From Halomonas sp. HAL1 (lineage in GTDB: Bacteria; Pseudomonadota; Gammaproteobacteria; Pseudomonadales; Halomonadaceae): DNA of 64,000 nucleotides. How positions within the stretch are numbered: the first letter of the stretch is position 1; every line of letters begins with the position of its first letter. Of the stretch, positions 32,722 to 42,175 are shown one piece after another. Both the position numbers and the translations under genes were made by a program. The DNA lies in contig NZ_CP130610.1 in the NCBI RefSeq assembly GCF_030544485.1, forward strand, positions 3,224,001 through 3,288,000, given 5' to 3'. Under the pieces are notes generated by a model, which worked only from the letters and a program-made list of their open reading frames with translations, was not told where the DNA came from and searched no databases.

Positions 32722-34221
32722 ATGAATATCCTCTTTGATGAGCGTCTGGACGGCGAATTGGTTCAGCGAGATAAAAGCGAGGTCTTGAGCGACCTGCAGC
32801 AAGCGGTCCCGGATATGACGCTGCTGCACCGTGAAGAAGACCTCCGCCCCTTTGAGTGCGATGGGCTAGCGGCCTATCGCGTGCTACCGATGCTGGTGGC
32901 ACTGCCTGAAACCCTGGAGCAGGTAAAAGGGCTACTGAAGCGCTGCTATGCGCTGGGCGTGCCCGTCGTTACCCGCGGTGCGGGCACTGGCCTTTCTGGC
33001 GGTGCGCTGCCACTGGAGCAAGGCGTGCTGCTGGTCATGTCGCGCTTTAGCAAAATACTGAGTGTGGACCCTGATGCGCGCATGGCCCGTGTACAGCCCG
33101 GCGTGCGTAATCTGGCGATCTCCGAGGCCGCCGCGCCTTACGGGCTTTATTATGCCCCCGACCCCTCCTCACAAATTGCCTGCTCGATCGGCGGTAACGT
33201 GGCTGAAAACGCTGGCGGCGTTCACTGCTTAAAATATGGCCTAACGGTGCATAACGTGATGCGGGTGGACGTACTCACCATTGAGGGCGAAGCCATGACA
33301 CTGGGCGCCGAGTCGCTCGATGCCCCCGGCTTCGACCTATTAGCCTTGATGAACGGCTCTGAAGGCATGCTCGGCGTGGTCACCGAAATTACCGTTAAGC
33401 TGCTGCCCAAGCCGGAAACCGCCAAGGTACTGATGGCCAGCTTCGACGATGTCGAAAAAGCCGGCCGTGCGGTGGGCGATATCATCGCGGCGGGAATCAT
33501 TCCTGGCGGCTTGGAAATGATGGATAAGCTCGCCATCAAAGCCGCCGAAGATTTTGTCAAAGCGGGTTACCCCCTCGACGCCGAAGCCATTCTGCTCTGC
33601 GAGCTGGACGGCGTTGAGGCCGATGTGGACGACGATTGCGACACCGTGCGTCGCGTGCTGGAAAAAGCCGGAGCCACCAATATTCAGCAGGCCCGCGATG
33701 AAGCCGAGCGCGCCAAGTTCTGGGCCGGGCGTAAGAACGCCTTCCCGGCGGTGGGTCGTATGTCACCCGACTACTACTGCATGGACGGCACGATTCCACG
33801 CCGCGAACTCCCCCGCGTACTCAAAGGCATTGCCGCGCTTTCCGAGGAGAGCGGCCTGGCAGTTGCCAACGTATTCCACGCTGGCGACGGCAACATGCAC
33901 CCGCTGATCCTGTTTGATGCCAATAAAGAGGGCCAACTGGCGCTTGCCGAAGAGGTGGGCGGCAAGATTCTTGAGCTTTGTGTCGCGGCAGGCGGCTCAA
34001 TTACCGGTGAGCATGGCGTTGGTCGCGAGAAAATCAACCAAATGTGCAGCCAGTTCCAGCCGGATGAGATCAGCGTTTTTCATGCGCTGAAAGCCGCTTT
34101 TGATCCACAGCGACTGCTCAACCCCGGCAAGAATATTCCTACCCTGGCGCGCTGTGCGGAATTTGGCGCCATGCATGTGCATAACAACGAGTTACCGCAT
34201 CCGGAGCTGCCACGCTTCTGA
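32722..34221 (+). CDS. glcD: Glycolate oxidase subunit GlcD (FAD)
   Basis: Flavin subunit that oxidises glycolate (and often D-lactate) to glyoxylate. 499 aa from the ATG at 32722. FAD_binding_4 signatures are VVTRGAGTGLSGGALPLEQG and APDPSSQIACSIGGNVAENA. The C-terminal FAD-oxidase part has HAGDGNMHPLILFDANKEGQ, SITGEHGVGREKINQM and the final DPQRLLNPGKNIP. Its TGA shares a base with a possible ATG of glcE. First gene of glcDEF, followed by glcG. Confidence 0.95.
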   Translation: MNILFDERLDGELVQRDKSEVLSDLQQAVPDMTLLHREEDLRPFECDGLAAYRVLPMLVALPETLEQVKGLLKRCYALGVPVVTRGAGTGLSGGALPLEQGVLLVMSRFSKILSVDPDARMARVQPGVRNLAISEAAAPYGLYYAPDPSSQIACSIGGNVAENAGGVHCLKYGLTVHNVMRVDVLTIEGEAMTLGAESLDAPGFDLLALMNGSEGMLGVVTEITVKLLPKPETAKVLMASFDDVEKAGRAVGDIIAAGIIPGGLEMMDKLAIKAAEDFVKAGYPLDAEAILLCELDGVEADVDDDCDTVRRVLEKAGATNIQQARDEAERAKFWAGRKNAFPAVGRMSPDYYCMDGTIPRRELPRVLKGIAALSEESGLAVANVFHAGDGNMHPLILFDANKEGQLALAEEVGGKILELCVAAGGSITGEHGVGREKINQMCSQFQPDEISVFHALKAAFDPQRLLNPGKNIPTLARCAEFGAMHVHNNELPHPELPRF

Positions 34222-34238
34222 TGCCACAAGGAACCACC

Positions 34239-35339
34239 ATGACCGAACTAGCGATACACGCTGCCGACCAAGATATCGCCGATCAGCTGTGCGAACAGGT
34301 CAGCAGCGCCTACGCCGACCGAACACCGCTGCGTATTGTAGGCGGAGACACGCGCGCCTTTTATGGCCGCCCGGTGGAAGGCCAAGCGCTCAATTTAGCG
34401 GCCCATAGCGGCATCGTCTCTTACGATCCCGTGGAGCTGGTCGTCACCGTCCGTGCCGGTACGCGGCTAAGCGCGCTCCACGCAGCGCTGGCGGAAAACC
34501 ACCAAATGCTGGCCTTCGAGCCGCCTATCTTCGGCGAAGCTTCTACCATTGGTGGCGCGGTCGCCACGGGGCTCTCCGGCCCACGCCGCCCCTGGGCGGG
34601 TGCCGCGCGTGATTTTGTACTGGGTACGCGGGTGATCACCCAAGAGGGCAAGCTGCTGCGCTTTGGCGGTGAAGTGATGAAGAACGTCGCCGGTTACGAC
34701 CTGTCGCGCTTAATGGCCGGCGCCCAGGGCACCCTCGGCGTGCTAACCGATATCTCGTTTAAAGTGCTGCCTATTCCCACTGCCACGCACAGCTTACGCC
34801 TGTCTCTCAACCTAGCCGACGCGCTTAAAAAACTCGCCGAGCTGGGTCGCCAGCCGATGCCGATTACCGCTGCTGCTTGGCATAACGGCGAGCTCTTTCT
34901 GCGCTTAGAGGGTGGCAAAAGCTCGGTCAGCGCGACCCAATCACATCTGGGTGGCGAGCCGCTTGACGCCAGCTTCTGGTCCTCGCTGCGCGATCATAGC
35001 CACGCGTTCTTTCAGCTTAGCGATGGCCAAGCCCTGTGGCGGCTATCGCTGCCGCCACACACCGCGCCACTGACGCTGGATATCCCTGAAACAGATATCT
35101 TCTATGACTGGGCAGGCTGTCAGCGCTGGCTAAAAACCTCCCTAGACGCCAGTACGCTGCGCGCCGCCTGCGAAGCGGCAGGCGGCCATGCCACCTGCTA
35201 CACGCCGCACGCTCAGGGCGGCGCCGCCGAGCCTTTCACTCCGCTCAACAAGGTAGTGGAAAAATATCACCGTAACCTGAAGGCGGAGCTGGATGCCCAT
35301 GGCATTTTTAATCCCGGTCGTCTTTATGCGGCGTTTTAA
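34239..35339 (+). CDS. glcE: Glycolate oxidase subunit GlcE (FAD-binding)
   Basis: FAD-binding subunit, 366 aa from the ATG at 34239; AAGGA six bases upstream favours it over an ATG at 34221 that overlaps glcD. It has RIVGGDTRAFYGRPVEGQAL, EPPIFGEASTIGGAVATGLS and VAGYDLSRLMAGAQGTLGVL. The C-terminal AHGIFNPGRLYAAF ends as in other GlcE. Required together with GlcD and GlcF for the membrane-associated complex. Confidence 0.94.
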   Translation: MTELAIHAADQDIADQLCEQVSSAYADRTPLRIVGGDTRAFYGRPVEGQALNLAAHSGIVSYDPVELVVTVRAGTRLSALHAALAENHQMLAFEPPIFGEASTIGGAVATGLSGPRRPWAGAARDFVLGTRVITQEGKLLRFGGEVMKNVAGYDLSRLMAGAQGTLGVLTDISFKVLPIPTATHSLRLSLNLADALKKLAELGRQPMPITAAAWHNGELFLRLEGGKSSVSATQSHLGGEPLDASFWSSLRDHSHAFFQLSDGQALWRLSLPPHTAPLTLDIPETDIFYDWAGCQRWLKTSLDASTLRAACEAAGGHATCYTPHAQGGAAEPFTPLNKVVEKYHRNLKAELDAHGIFNPGRLYAAF

Positions 35340-35353
35340 TCAGGAGAGCTGAC

Positions 35354-36586
35354 ATGCAGACGCAATTTACCGACGCCGACCGTCAGAAGCCGCACATTCA
35401 GGAAGCAGATCGTATTTTGCGCACCTGCGTTCACTGCGGTTTCTGTAATGCCACCTGCCCGACTTACCAACTGCTGGGCGATGAGCGTGACGGCCCCCGC
35501 GGACGCATCTATCTAATGAAGGAGCTGCTTGAGAGCCGCGACGATGACGACCAAGTCACCGAAGAGACTCGCCTGCACCTTGACCGCTGCCTGACCTGCC
35601 TTAACTGTGAAACCACCTGCCCTTCAGGCGTGGAGTACCACAAGCTGCTCAACATTGGCCGTGCCGAAATTGAGCGCCGGGTGCCCCGCCCTGCTGGCGA
35701 GCGGGCTCAGCGCTATGCGCTGCGTAAGATGATGGTCGAGCCTAAACGCTTTCAGGCACTGCTAAAGCTGGGCCAAACCTTTAAGCCGCTGGTGCCTAGC
35801 AAGCTACGCAATAAAATGCCCGCTGAACCGATAGATGCAGGCGTACGCCCTGATGCGCACCGTCATACCCGGCAAGTGCTGATTCTGGAAGGCTGCGTGC
35901 AGCCGGGGCTGTCACCCAATACCAATGCGGCTACCGCGCGGATCCTAGATCGGCTCGGCATTAGCGTAACGCCGGTAGCTGAAGCAGGCTGCTGTGGCGC
36001 GGTTGATTTTCACCTCAACGCCCAGGACGATGGGCGGGCTCGTATGCGCGCCAATATCGACGCTTGGTGGCCCTATATTGAACAAGGCGCTGAAGCCATC
36101 GTTCAAACCGCCAGCGGTTGCGGCGCTTTTGTTAAAGAGTATGGCTATATGCTCAAGGATGATCCTGAGTACGCCGTTAAAGCGCAAAAGGTCAGCACCC
36201 TGGCCAAAGACATTGTCGAAATCTTGCGCGATGAGCCCCTGGAAGCATTGAACGTTAAAGAATCCAAGCGGCTGGCATTTCACTGCCCTTGTACGCTGCA
36301 ACACGCGCAAAAGCTTAACGGTGCAGTGGAAGGCGTACTCACCAAGCTCGGCTTTTCGTTAACGCCGGTGCAGGATGCGCACCTCTGCTGCGGCTCGGCG
36401 GGCACTTACTCGATTACTCAACCGGAAATTGCCACCCAACTGCGCGACAATAAGCTCAATGCCCTGGAGGCCGGTAATCCAGAGATGATTGTCACTGCCA
36501 ATATCGGCTGTCAAACCCACTTGGCTGGCGCCAACCGTACGCCGGTGCGCCACTGGGTTGAAATCGTCGATGCGGCACTTCCCTAG
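35354..36586 (+). CDS. glcF: Glycolate oxidase iron-sulfur subunit GlcF
   Basis: 410 aa. Two 4Fe-4S motifs near the N-terminus (C25, C28, C31, C35 and C79, C82, C85, C89) carry electrons from the flavin subunits to the quinone pool. Two CCG-type domains follow: EAGCCGAVDFH near 215 and HLCCGSAGTYSITQP near 346. GGAG lies before the ATG. A hairpin separates it from glcG. Confidence 0.95.
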   Translation: MQTQFTDADRQKPHIQEADRILRTCVHCGFCNATCPTYQLLGDERDGPRGRIYLMKELLESRDDDDQVTEETRLHLDRCLTCLNCETTCPSGVEYHKLLNIGRAEIERRVPRPAGERAQRYALRKMMVEPKRFQALLKLGQTFKPLVPSKLRNKMPAEPIDAGVRPDAHRHTRQVLILEGCVQPGLSPNTNAATARILDRLGISVTPVAEAGCCGAVDFHLNAQDDGRARMRANIDAWWPYIEQGAEAIVQTASGCGAFVKEYGYMLKDDPEYAVKAQKVSTLAKDIVEILRDEPLEALNVKESKRLAFHCPCTLQHAQKLNGAVEGVLTKLGFSLTPVQDAHLCCGSAGTYSITQPEIATQLRDNKLNALEAGNPEMIVTANIGCQTHLAGANRTPVRHWVEIVDAALP

Positions 36587-36613
36587 CGCTAGTGGTTACT
36601 CTTTAACCCCTAC

Positions 36614-36641
36614 CGCCGCGCTGCTACTTAATAGCGCGGCG
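36614..36641 (+). other. Intercistronic hairpin between glcF and glcG
   Basis: CGCCGCGCT (36614-36622) pairs with AGCGCGGCG (36633-36641), a perfect 9-bp GC-rich stem with a 10-base loop. No T-run, so probably an mRNA processing or stability element that sets the glcG level. Confidence 0.5.
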
Positions 36642-36672
36642 ACTCACTCCCTGCCTTAAAAAGGATTACACC

Positions 36673-37074
36673 ATGCAAACAAAAGCCATCCTCGCTCAAG
36701 CCGATGTCATCAATGTATTAGACGCGGCGCAAAAAGAAGCCGACAGCAATAACTGGCCGGTCACTATCGCAGTAACCGACGACGGCGGCCACTTATTGGG
36801 CCTGCGCCGCTTAGATGGTGCCGCCCCTTTCAGTGCCGATGTTGCCACGCAAAAAGCGCGCAGCGCAGCGCTAGGTCGTAAAGAGACCCAGGTATTTGAA
36901 GAGATGATTAACGGCGGCCGTACAGCGTTTATTTCTGCACCGCTGCAGGGTCTACTTTCAGGTGGTGTGCCGATCACAGTGGATGGCCATGTGGTGGGTG
37001 CCGTGGGCATTTCCGGCGTTAAACCCGACCAGGACGTACAAGTTGCCAAAGCGGGTGTCAGCGCTATCGGCTAA
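36673..37074 (+). CDS. glcG: GlcG/HbpS family haem-binding-like protein
   Basis: 133 aa, single domain: AAQKEADSNNWPVTIAVTDDGGHLLGLRRL, then KARSAALGRKETQVFEEMIN and SGGVPITVDGHVVGAVGISG, the typical GlcG/DUF336 pattern. Often found in glc operons; biochemical role uncertain. It has its own ribosome site (AAGGA) and follows glcF by 86 bp with a hairpin in between. No malate synthase glcB lies in the window. Confidence 0.88.
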   Translation: MQTKAILAQADVINVLDAAQKEADSNNWPVTIAVTDDGGHLLGLRRLDGAAPFSADVATQKARSAALGRKETQVFEEMINGGRTAFISAPLQGLLSGGVPITVDGHVVGAVGISGVKPDQDVQVAKAGVSAIG

Positions 37075-37081
37075 GGCTAGC

Positions 37082-37101
37082 GTGCAGCCTACGGGCTGCA
37101 C
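37082..37101 (+). terminator. Short hairpin after glcG
   Basis: GTGCAGCC and GGCTGCAC form a perfect 8-bp stem around TACG right after the glcG stop; it lies just before the main terminator and may act with it. Confidence 0.45.
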
Positions 37102-37106
37102 GCAAT

Positions 37107-37140
37107 AAAAAAGCCCGGATCAATGATCCGGGCTTTTTTT
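37107..37140. terminator. Strong terminator of the glc operon
   Basis: AAAAAAGCCCGGATC (37107-37121) pairs with GATCCGGGCTTTTTT (from 37125), loop AAT, ending in a run of seven T. A-runs on the left make it functional for the minus-strand tRNA operon as well. Confidence 0.9.
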
Positions 37141-37190
37141 GGAATTCGTTCGGCTGATGCCGATATTACATTTTCAATCTAAACGCTTAA

Positions 37191-37267
37191 TGGCGGACCG
37201 GACGAGACTCGAACTCGCGACCTCCGGCGTGACAGGCCGGCATTCTAACCGACTGAACTACCGGTCC
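37191..37267 (-). tRNA. tRNA-Asp(GTC), copy 1
   Basis: 77 nt on the minus strand from 5' GGACCGG to 3' CCGGTCCG-CCA. The anticodon loop CTGTCAC gives GTC. The acceptor stem pairs perfectly, the T-loop is GTTCGAGTC, and CCA is encoded. Identical in sequence to the copies at 37475 and 37610. Confidence 0.98.
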
Positions 37268-37346
37268 ACGTTAAGGCGCATTACTACTACAACCATCATA
37301 TGCATAGCATTTGCAGCGGTTCAGAGGCGCTTTAAATGGTAGGCGA

Positions 37347-37422
37347 TGGTGGGTGGTACTGGGTTCGAACCAGTGACCCCCAGCTTGTAAGGCTGGTGCT
37401 CTCCCAACTGAGCTAACCACCC
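37347..37422 (-). tRNA. tRNA-Val(TAC), copy 1
   Basis: 76 nt on the minus strand from 5' GGGTGGT to 3' ACCACCCA-CCA. Anticodon loop CTTACAA gives TAC. Acceptor stem perfect, CCA encoded. Identical to the copy at 37756. Confidence 0.98.
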
Positions 37423-37474
37423 AATCTGCTAATAAGTCCTACAGGCACTTATCAACCTTGCTTAGCAGTTATCG

Positions 37475-37551
37475 TGGCGGACCGGACGAGACTCGAACTC
37501 GCGACCTCCGGCGTGACAGGCCGGCATTCTAACCGACTGAACTACCGGTCC
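37475..37551 (-). tRNA. tRNA-Asp(GTC), copy 2
   Basis: 77 nt, minus strand, same sequence as the copy at 37191, anticodon GTC, encoded CCA. Lies in a five-gene tRNA cluster with spacers of about 50 to 80 bp. Confidence 0.98.
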
Positions 37552-37609
37552 GAATAGCGATAACGTACTTTAATGCTACTTGCTCATAAAGCAGATACTG
37601 ATTTGATGT

Positions 37610-37686
37610 TGGCGGACCGGACGAGACTCGAACTCGCGACCTCCGGCGTGACAGGCCGGCATTCTAACCGACTGAACTACCGGTCC
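37610..37686 (-). tRNA. tRNA-Asp(GTC), copy 3
   Basis: 77 nt, minus strand, same sequence as the other two Asp copies, anticodon GTC, encoded CCA. Confidence 0.98.
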
Positions 37687-37755
37687 GTTATGCACATCAA
37701 AGCTTAATCTTACTTTTTACTTCACGATTCCAACCATTTTAGCGATTACTAAATA

Positions 37756-37831
37756 TGGTGGGTGGTACTGGGTTCGAACCAGTGACCCCCAGCTTGTAAG
37801 GCTGGTGCTCTCCCAACTGAGCTAACCACCC
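37756..37831 (-). tRNA. tRNA-Val(TAC), copy 2
   Basis: 76 nt, minus strand, same sequence as the copy at 37347, anticodon TAC, encoded CCA. It is the first gene of the cluster in transcription order (Val, Asp, Asp, Val, Asp). Confidence 0.98.
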
Positions 37832-37901
37832 GCTGGTCACGTGGCGCTGCATTCTACAGAAGGTTGTTTCAATGTCAACATGCTGCGCTTAAAAACTGCT
37901 T

Positions 37902-38657
37902 TTAAGCTAGCGCGTTGCCCTCTTCTTTCAAGCCTTGGCTGTGAACGCGGACGAAGGATGCCGCAACCTGGGTGGCTTCGTCAATCAAAAACGTTTGCGT
38001 TAGCCCAGAAGAGCGCCGTGGCTTGAAATCGTGATCGCCATCTTTCAGCCAAGCCAGCTGTGCATTAGCGGGCAGCGTATAGCTTGTGACCTCCTCCTGA
38101 GTACCGAAAGGATCTCGCTCGCCTTGTATCACTAGCATGGGGCAAGTAATCGTCGGCCAGTGTTCCAAACGAAGCTTTTCCGGCACTTTGGTGGGATGAA
38201 ACGGGTAACCGGCCACCACGACACCAGGGCACGGTTGTTGACTGGCTAACAGCGTCGCCACGCGGCCGCCCATTGATTTCCCCCCAACCCAAAGCGGCCC
38301 GTCAAACAGGGAATCAAGTAGCGCATACCACTCGGCAAACTGGGCAAGCGTCTGCGCGATCGGAGGCGGTGGGCGTCGCTTGCCGGTTTCCTGCATTTGC
38401 TGCATATAGGGGAAATCAATACATAGAACTTGTATGCCCCGCCCAGCCAAAGAGGTGACAAATTGACGCATGAAAGCGGACTGCTGGCCGGCGCCAGCGC
38501 CATGGGCAAACAGCAAGCGTCCTATTTTGGCCTCACCATGAACCGCCAACGGCCCCATGCCCTGCACCAAATAACAGCCGTTTGAGTCGAGATGAGTCTC
38601 TTCGCTTAATGCGTCTGGCGTTAGCGAAATGTAGTCAGACAAAGCGTAATGTGACAT
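37902..38657 (-). CDS. Alpha/beta hydrolase (KANL3/Tex30-like)
   Basis: 251 aa, cytoplasmic. Shows RLLFAHGAGAGQQSAFMRQF (oxyanion region), the nucleophile elbow VGGKSMGGRVATLLA, MLVIQGERDPFGTQEEV with the acid, and WLKDGDHDFKPRRSSG with the catalytic His. This is the pattern of the predicted hydrolases related to dienelactone hydrolase (COG3571). Substrate unknown. Lies between the tRNA cluster and ccoN; its start is divergent from ccoN. Confidence 0.85.
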   Translation of the reverse strand: MSHYALSDYISLTPDALSEETHLDSNGCYLVQGMGPLAVHGEAKIGRLLFAHGAGAGQQSAFMRQFVTSLAGRGIQVLCIDFPYMQQMQETGKRRPPPPIAQTLAQFAEWYALLDSLFDGPLWVGGKSMGGRVATLLASQQPCPGVVVAGYPFHPTKVPEKLRLEHWPTITCPMLVIQGERDPFGTQEEVTSYTLPANAQLAWLKDGDHDFKPRRSSGLTQTFLIDEATQVAASFVRVHSQGLKEEGNALA

Positions 38658-38738
38658 GCACCGCTCCTAATAATTCAATGATTAACCTATTGGCATGTTC
38701 AGCTTAAGCCTCGGCTGCGCTAGAATCCTCGTCGGATC

Positions 38739-38752
38739 TTGACCTGCATCAT
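38739..38752. promoter_or_regulatory. FNR/ANR-box-like site upstream of ccoN
   Basis: TTGACCTGCATCAT matches TTGAT-N4-ATCAA at 8 of the 10 conserved positions, 70 bp before the ccoN ATG, in a GC-rich gap. The ANR-type regulator is encoded downstream in the same block. Microaerobic activation of cbb3 oxidase by FNR-type proteins is well known. Confidence 0.6.
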
Positions 38753-38821
38753 CAAGCGGGTGGCCGCATCCGTGCAAAATGCCACGGGTTACCCCCTAAC
38801 CGCGTTCGATGGGAACATGAA

Positions 38822-40246
38822 ATGAGCACAGCACTTGAACACCCGACCTACAACTACAAGGTAGTTCGGCAGTTCGCGATTATGACCGTTGTGTGGGGCA
38901 TCGTGGGAATGACCGTTGGTGTCATCCTCGCCTCGCAACTGGTTTGGCCGCAACTGAACCTCGGCATACCTTGGACCAGCTTCGGGCGACTGCGTCCGTT
39001 ACACACTAACGCCGTTATTTTCGCTTTTGGTGGCTCGGCGCTCTTTGCAACGTCCTATTACGTTGTTCAACGAACGTGCCAGACACGGCTATTCTCGGAC
39101 AGGCTGGCGGCCTTTACGTTCTGGGGCTGGCAAGCCGTTATTATCTCAGCGATCGTGTCGCTCCCCATGGGCTACACCACGACCAAGGAGTACGCTGAGC
39201 TAGAGTGGCCGATCAATATATTGATTGCAGTCGTTTGGATCAGCTATGCCATCGTGTTCCTGATGACGCTTAAAAAGCGCACCACGTCGCATATTTATGT
39301 GGCGAACTGGTTCTTTGCGGCGTTTATTTTAACCGTTGCAGTGCTGCATATCGTCAACAACGCGGCGATCCCGGTTACCCCGATGTACTCCACCTCGATC
39401 TACGCTGGTGCGGTGGATGCCATGGTGCAGTGGTGGTACGGCCATAACGCGGTAGGCTTTTTCCTGACCGCTGGCTTCCTGGGCATGATGTACTACTTCG
39501 TGCCGAAGCAGGCTGAGCGACCGATCTACTCTTACCGTCTTTCCATCGTCCACTTCTGGGCGCTGATCATGATTTACATGTGGGCAGGTCCGCACCACCT
39601 GCACTACACGGCGCTGCCGAACTGGGCACAGTCGCTGGGCATGATCATGTCGATCATCCTGTTGGCGCCCTCTTGGGGCGGCATGATCAACGGCATGATG
39701 ACCTTGTCAGGGGCCTGGCATAAGCTACGCACGGATCCGACACTGCGCTTCTTGGTAGTGGCCCTATCGTTCTACGGCATGTCGACGTTTGAAGGCCCGA
39801 TGATGGCCATTAAAACGGTCAACGCGCTGTCGCACTACACGGACTGGACCATTGGCCACGTTCACTCCGGTGCGCTCGGCTGGGTAGCGATGATCACTAT
39901 CGGCTCAATGTACCACCTGATCCCGCGCGTATTCGGTCGCACTGAAATGCACTCCGTCAACCTGATTGCCGTGCACTTCTGGCTGGCCACTATTGGCACC
40001 GTGCTCTACATCGCCTCCATGTGGGTTAACGGCATTCTGCAAGGCCTGATGTGGCGTGCGATCAACCCTGACGGCACCCTGATGTACACCTTCGTTGAAG
40101 CCGTTGAAGCCAGCGCGCCGGGCTACTTTGTGCGCTTAATCGGCGGCCTCTTCTGGGTTACCGGCATGCTGATCATGGCATTTAACGTTTACATGACCGT
40201 TAAGCGTCGTGAGGCCATCAGCCATTCAGCGCCACAAGCTGCTTAA
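38822..40246 (+). CDS. ccoN: cbb3-type cytochrome c oxidase subunit I
   Basis: Catalytic subunit with haem b and the haem b3-CuB oxygen-reducing site, inner membrane. 474 aa, about twelve helices. Copper and haem ligands appear in [40 protein letters not shown] and [20 protein letters not shown]. Full length for CcoN. First gene of ccoNOQP; an FNR-like box lies upstream. High oxygen affinity makes it the enzyme for microaerobic respiration. Confidence 0.97.
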   Translation: MSTALEHPTYNYKVVRQFAIMTVVWGIVGMTVGVILASQLVWPQLNLGIPWTSFGRLRPLHTNAVIFAFGGSALFATSYYVVQRTCQTRLFSDRLAAFTFWGWQAVIISAIVSLPMGYTTTKEYAELEWPINILIAVVWISYAIVFLMTLKKRTTSHIYVANWFFAAFILTVAVLHIVNNAAIPVTPMYSTSIYAGAVDAMVQWWYGHNAVGFFLTAGFLGMMYYFVPKQAERPIYSYRLSIVHFWALIMIYMWAGPHHLHYTALPNWAQSLGMIMSIILLAPSWGGMINGMMTLSGAWHKLRTDPTLRFLVVALSFYGMSTFEGPMMAIKTVNALSHYTDWTIGHVHSGALGWVAMITIGSMYHLIPRVFGRTEMHSVNLIAVHFWLATIGTVLYIASMWVNGILQGLMWRAINPDGTLMYTFVEAVEASAPGYFVRLIGGLFWVTGMLIMAFNVYMTVKRREAISHSAPQAA

Positions 40247-40265
40247 ACCGGGGAAGTTGAGACCA

Positions 40266-40874
40266 ATGAAACACGAGATTGTCGAAAAGAACGTTGGCCT
40301 GCTTGCCGTGTTGATCCTTGTCGTGATCAGTTTCGGCGGCTTGGCTGAGGTGGTGCCACTGTTTTTCCAGAAGCAGACCACCGAGCCGGTTGAAGGTCTG
40401 GAGCCTCTATCAGCGCTGGAACTGGAAGGCCGTGACATCTATCGCCGTGAAGGCTGCGTGGGCTGTCACTCACAAATGGTTCGCCCGTTCCGCGCTGAAA
40501 CCGAGCGCTACGGCCACTACAACGTGGCGGGTGAGCAGGTTTATGAGCACAATTTCCTGTGGGGTTCCAAGCGTACCGGGCCGGATCTGGCGCGTGTAGG
40601 CGGCCGCTATAGCGACGACTGGCACCGTGCTCACCTCTACAACCCGCGGGATGTAGTACCCGAGTCAATTATGCCGGCTTACCCCTGGCTGTTTGAAAAC
40701 ACCCTCGATGGTGACGCCACACCGAGAAAGATGCGCACGCTGCGTCAGCTAGGTGTGCCGTATACCGACGAAGATATCGCCAATGCAACTGCAGATGTCC
40801 GCGGCACCCAGGAAATTACTGCCCTGGTCGCGTATCTACAGCAGCTCGGAACCGTGCTCGAGGGCACTCGTTAA
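40266..40874 (+). CDS. ccoO: cbb3-type cytochrome c oxidase subunit II (mono-haem)
   Basis: Membrane-anchored mono-haem cytochrome c that passes electrons to CcoN. 202 aa from the ATG at 40266. N-terminal helix ([20 protein letters not shown]), then the CVGCH haem site at residues 64-68 with [14 protein letters not shown], and [18 protein letters not shown] with [11 protein letters not shown] further on. Follows ccoN by 19 bp. Confidence 0.96.
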   Translation: MKHEIVEKNVGLLAVLILVVISFGGLAEVVPLFFQKQTTEPVEGLEPLSALELEGRDIYRREGCVGCHSQMVRPFRAETERYGHYNVAGEQVYEHNFLWGSKRTGPDLARVGGRYSDDWHRAHLYNPRDVVPESIMPAYPWLFENTLDGDATPRKMRTLRQLGVPYTDEDIANATADVRGTQEITALVAYLQQLGTVLEGTR

Positions 40875-40877
40875 GTT

Positions 40878-41102
40878 ATGGATACGGGAACTTTTCGCGG
40901 ACTCATCACGCTGATCTTGATTTTCGCTTTTATCGGCATCGCCCTTTGGGCGTACTCCAAGCGACGCAAGCCAGACTTCGACGAAGCGGCCAACCTGCCC
41001 TTTGCCGATGAAGATGAGCAACCGACCAGTGACAAGCACGCGTCGCATGAACGCGATAGCGAAGCGCATTCCCGCCAAGACAGGGGAGATAAGAAGTTAT
41101 GA
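40878..41102 (+). CDS. ccoQ: cbb3 oxidase subunit CcoQ
   Basis: Small one-helix protein (helix near residues 8-26, LITLILIFAFIGIALWAYSK) with a charged cytoplasmic tail. 74 aa. Such subunits stabilise the oxidase complex. It overlaps the ccoP start (ATGA), so translation is coupled. Confidence 0.9.
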   Translation: MDTGTFRGLITLILIFAFIGIALWAYSKRRKPDFDEAANLPFADEDEQPTSDKHASHERDSEAHSRQDRGDKKL

Positions 41103-42028
41103 ATAATTTATGGGGTGACTCCCTATCCGGCTTCTGGAGTGCCTGGATCATTATCATTACGCTGGGCACAATTGCGCTGAGCGTATGGATATTGCTCTCC
41201 AACCGTCGTACCGATAAAACGCCGGATGCTGAAGGCAACGTAGAAACCACTGGCCACGCTGCCGACGGTATTGAAGAGTATGACAATCCACTGCCTCAGT
41301 GGTGGTTCAAACTGTTCATTCTGACGGTGATCTTTGCGCTGGGTTATCTCGTTCTTTATCCCGGCCTTGGCAACTACGCCGGGGTGCTGGGCTGGTCGCA
41401 AGAGGGCCAGTGGGAAGAGGAAGTTGCACAAGCAGAAGAACGCTTCACACCGATTTTTGCCCAGTATCAGGAAGTGCCTATTCCTGAGCTAGCCGAAGAT
41501 AACGAAGCGATGCAGGTGGCGGAACGCATTTTCCAGAACAACTGCGCAGTGTGTCACGGTTCTAACGCGCAAGGTGGCTACGGCTTCCCGAACCTGACCG
41601 ATGACGACTGGTTATACGGCGGAGAGCCCGACAATATCGTTCAAACGCTGACGAATGGCCGTAACGGTCTGATGCCTTCCTGGCAGCAGCTAGGGCAGAA
41701 CAATATTGAGAACCTGTCTCAATACGTGCTCTCGCTGTCTGATGAAGCGCATGACGAGGCACAAGCTGAACAGGGCGAAAGCACTTTCACAGCAGTCTGT
41801 GCGGCTTGCCACGGCCCAAGCGGCACGGGTAATACAGCCCTCGGCGCGCCTAATTTGACCGACAATACCTGGCTCTACTTGGCGCCCGGCCAAGAGGTAG
41901 GTGACTCCATCCGTCAAACGCTACGCAATGGCCGTAACGGTCATATGCCGGCGCAAGCGGCTTATATTGGTGAAGAGCGTGTTCACCTGGTCGCTGCCTA
42001 CGTATATAGCCTGCGCTTAGCGGACTAA
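41099..42028 (+). CDS. ccoP: cbb3-type cytochrome c oxidase subunit III (di-haem)
   Basis: Di-haem cytochrome c, electron entry to the oxidase. 309 aa. Two membrane helices, about residues 8-32 and 61-83, precede a periplasmic region with CAVCH at 149-153 and CAACH at 234-238. The FixP N-terminal motif WWFKLFILTVIFALGYLVLY is present. Ends ccoNOQP; a terminator follows. Confidence 0.96.
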   Translation: MNNLWGDSLSGFWSAWIIIITLGTIALSVWILLSNRRTDKTPDAEGNVETTGHAADGIEEYDNPLPQWWFKLFILTVIFALGYLVLYPGLGNYAGVLGWSQEGQWEEEVAQAEERFTPIFAQYQEVPIPELAEDNEAMQVAERIFQNNCAVCHGSNAQGGYGFPNLTDDDWLYGGEPDNIVQTLTNGRNGLMPSWQQLGQNNIENLSQYVLSLSDEAHDEAQAEQGESTFTAVCAACHGPSGTGNTALGAPNLTDNTWLYLAPGQEVGDSIRQTLRNGRNGHMPAQAAYIGEERVHLVAAYVYSLRLAD

Positions 42029-42056
42029 TTGACTAGTCAGCCCTACTAGCCAAGCA

Positions 42057-42087
42057 AGGGTGCGGCCTCAAACCGCACCCTTTCTTT
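42057..42087 (+). terminator. Terminator of ccoNOQP
   Basis: AGGGTGCGG (42057-42065) pairs with CCGCACCCT (42073-42081), then TTCTTT. It lies 29 bp after the ccoP stop. Perfect 9-bp stem. Confidence 0.8.
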
Positions 42088-42175
42088 ATGCGCAAACCGA
42101 TACAATATTGACCATGCACCGCCTTTACGAGACTAGGGTGCACTCTCTCCTGCCTTCTGAGCCGGGAATACCGCC

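Noticed and set aside
37139..37342. 67-codon frame across the first tRNA-Asp
   Set aside because: It is the reverse complement of a tRNA gene plus spacer; the tRNA structure is unambiguous.
37191..37831. Repeated ~77-bp blocks that could be read as a CRISPR-like array
   Set aside because: The blocks are identical tRNA-Asp and tRNA-Val genes with cloverleaf, anticodon and encoded CCA; the spacers are not of uniform CRISPR length.
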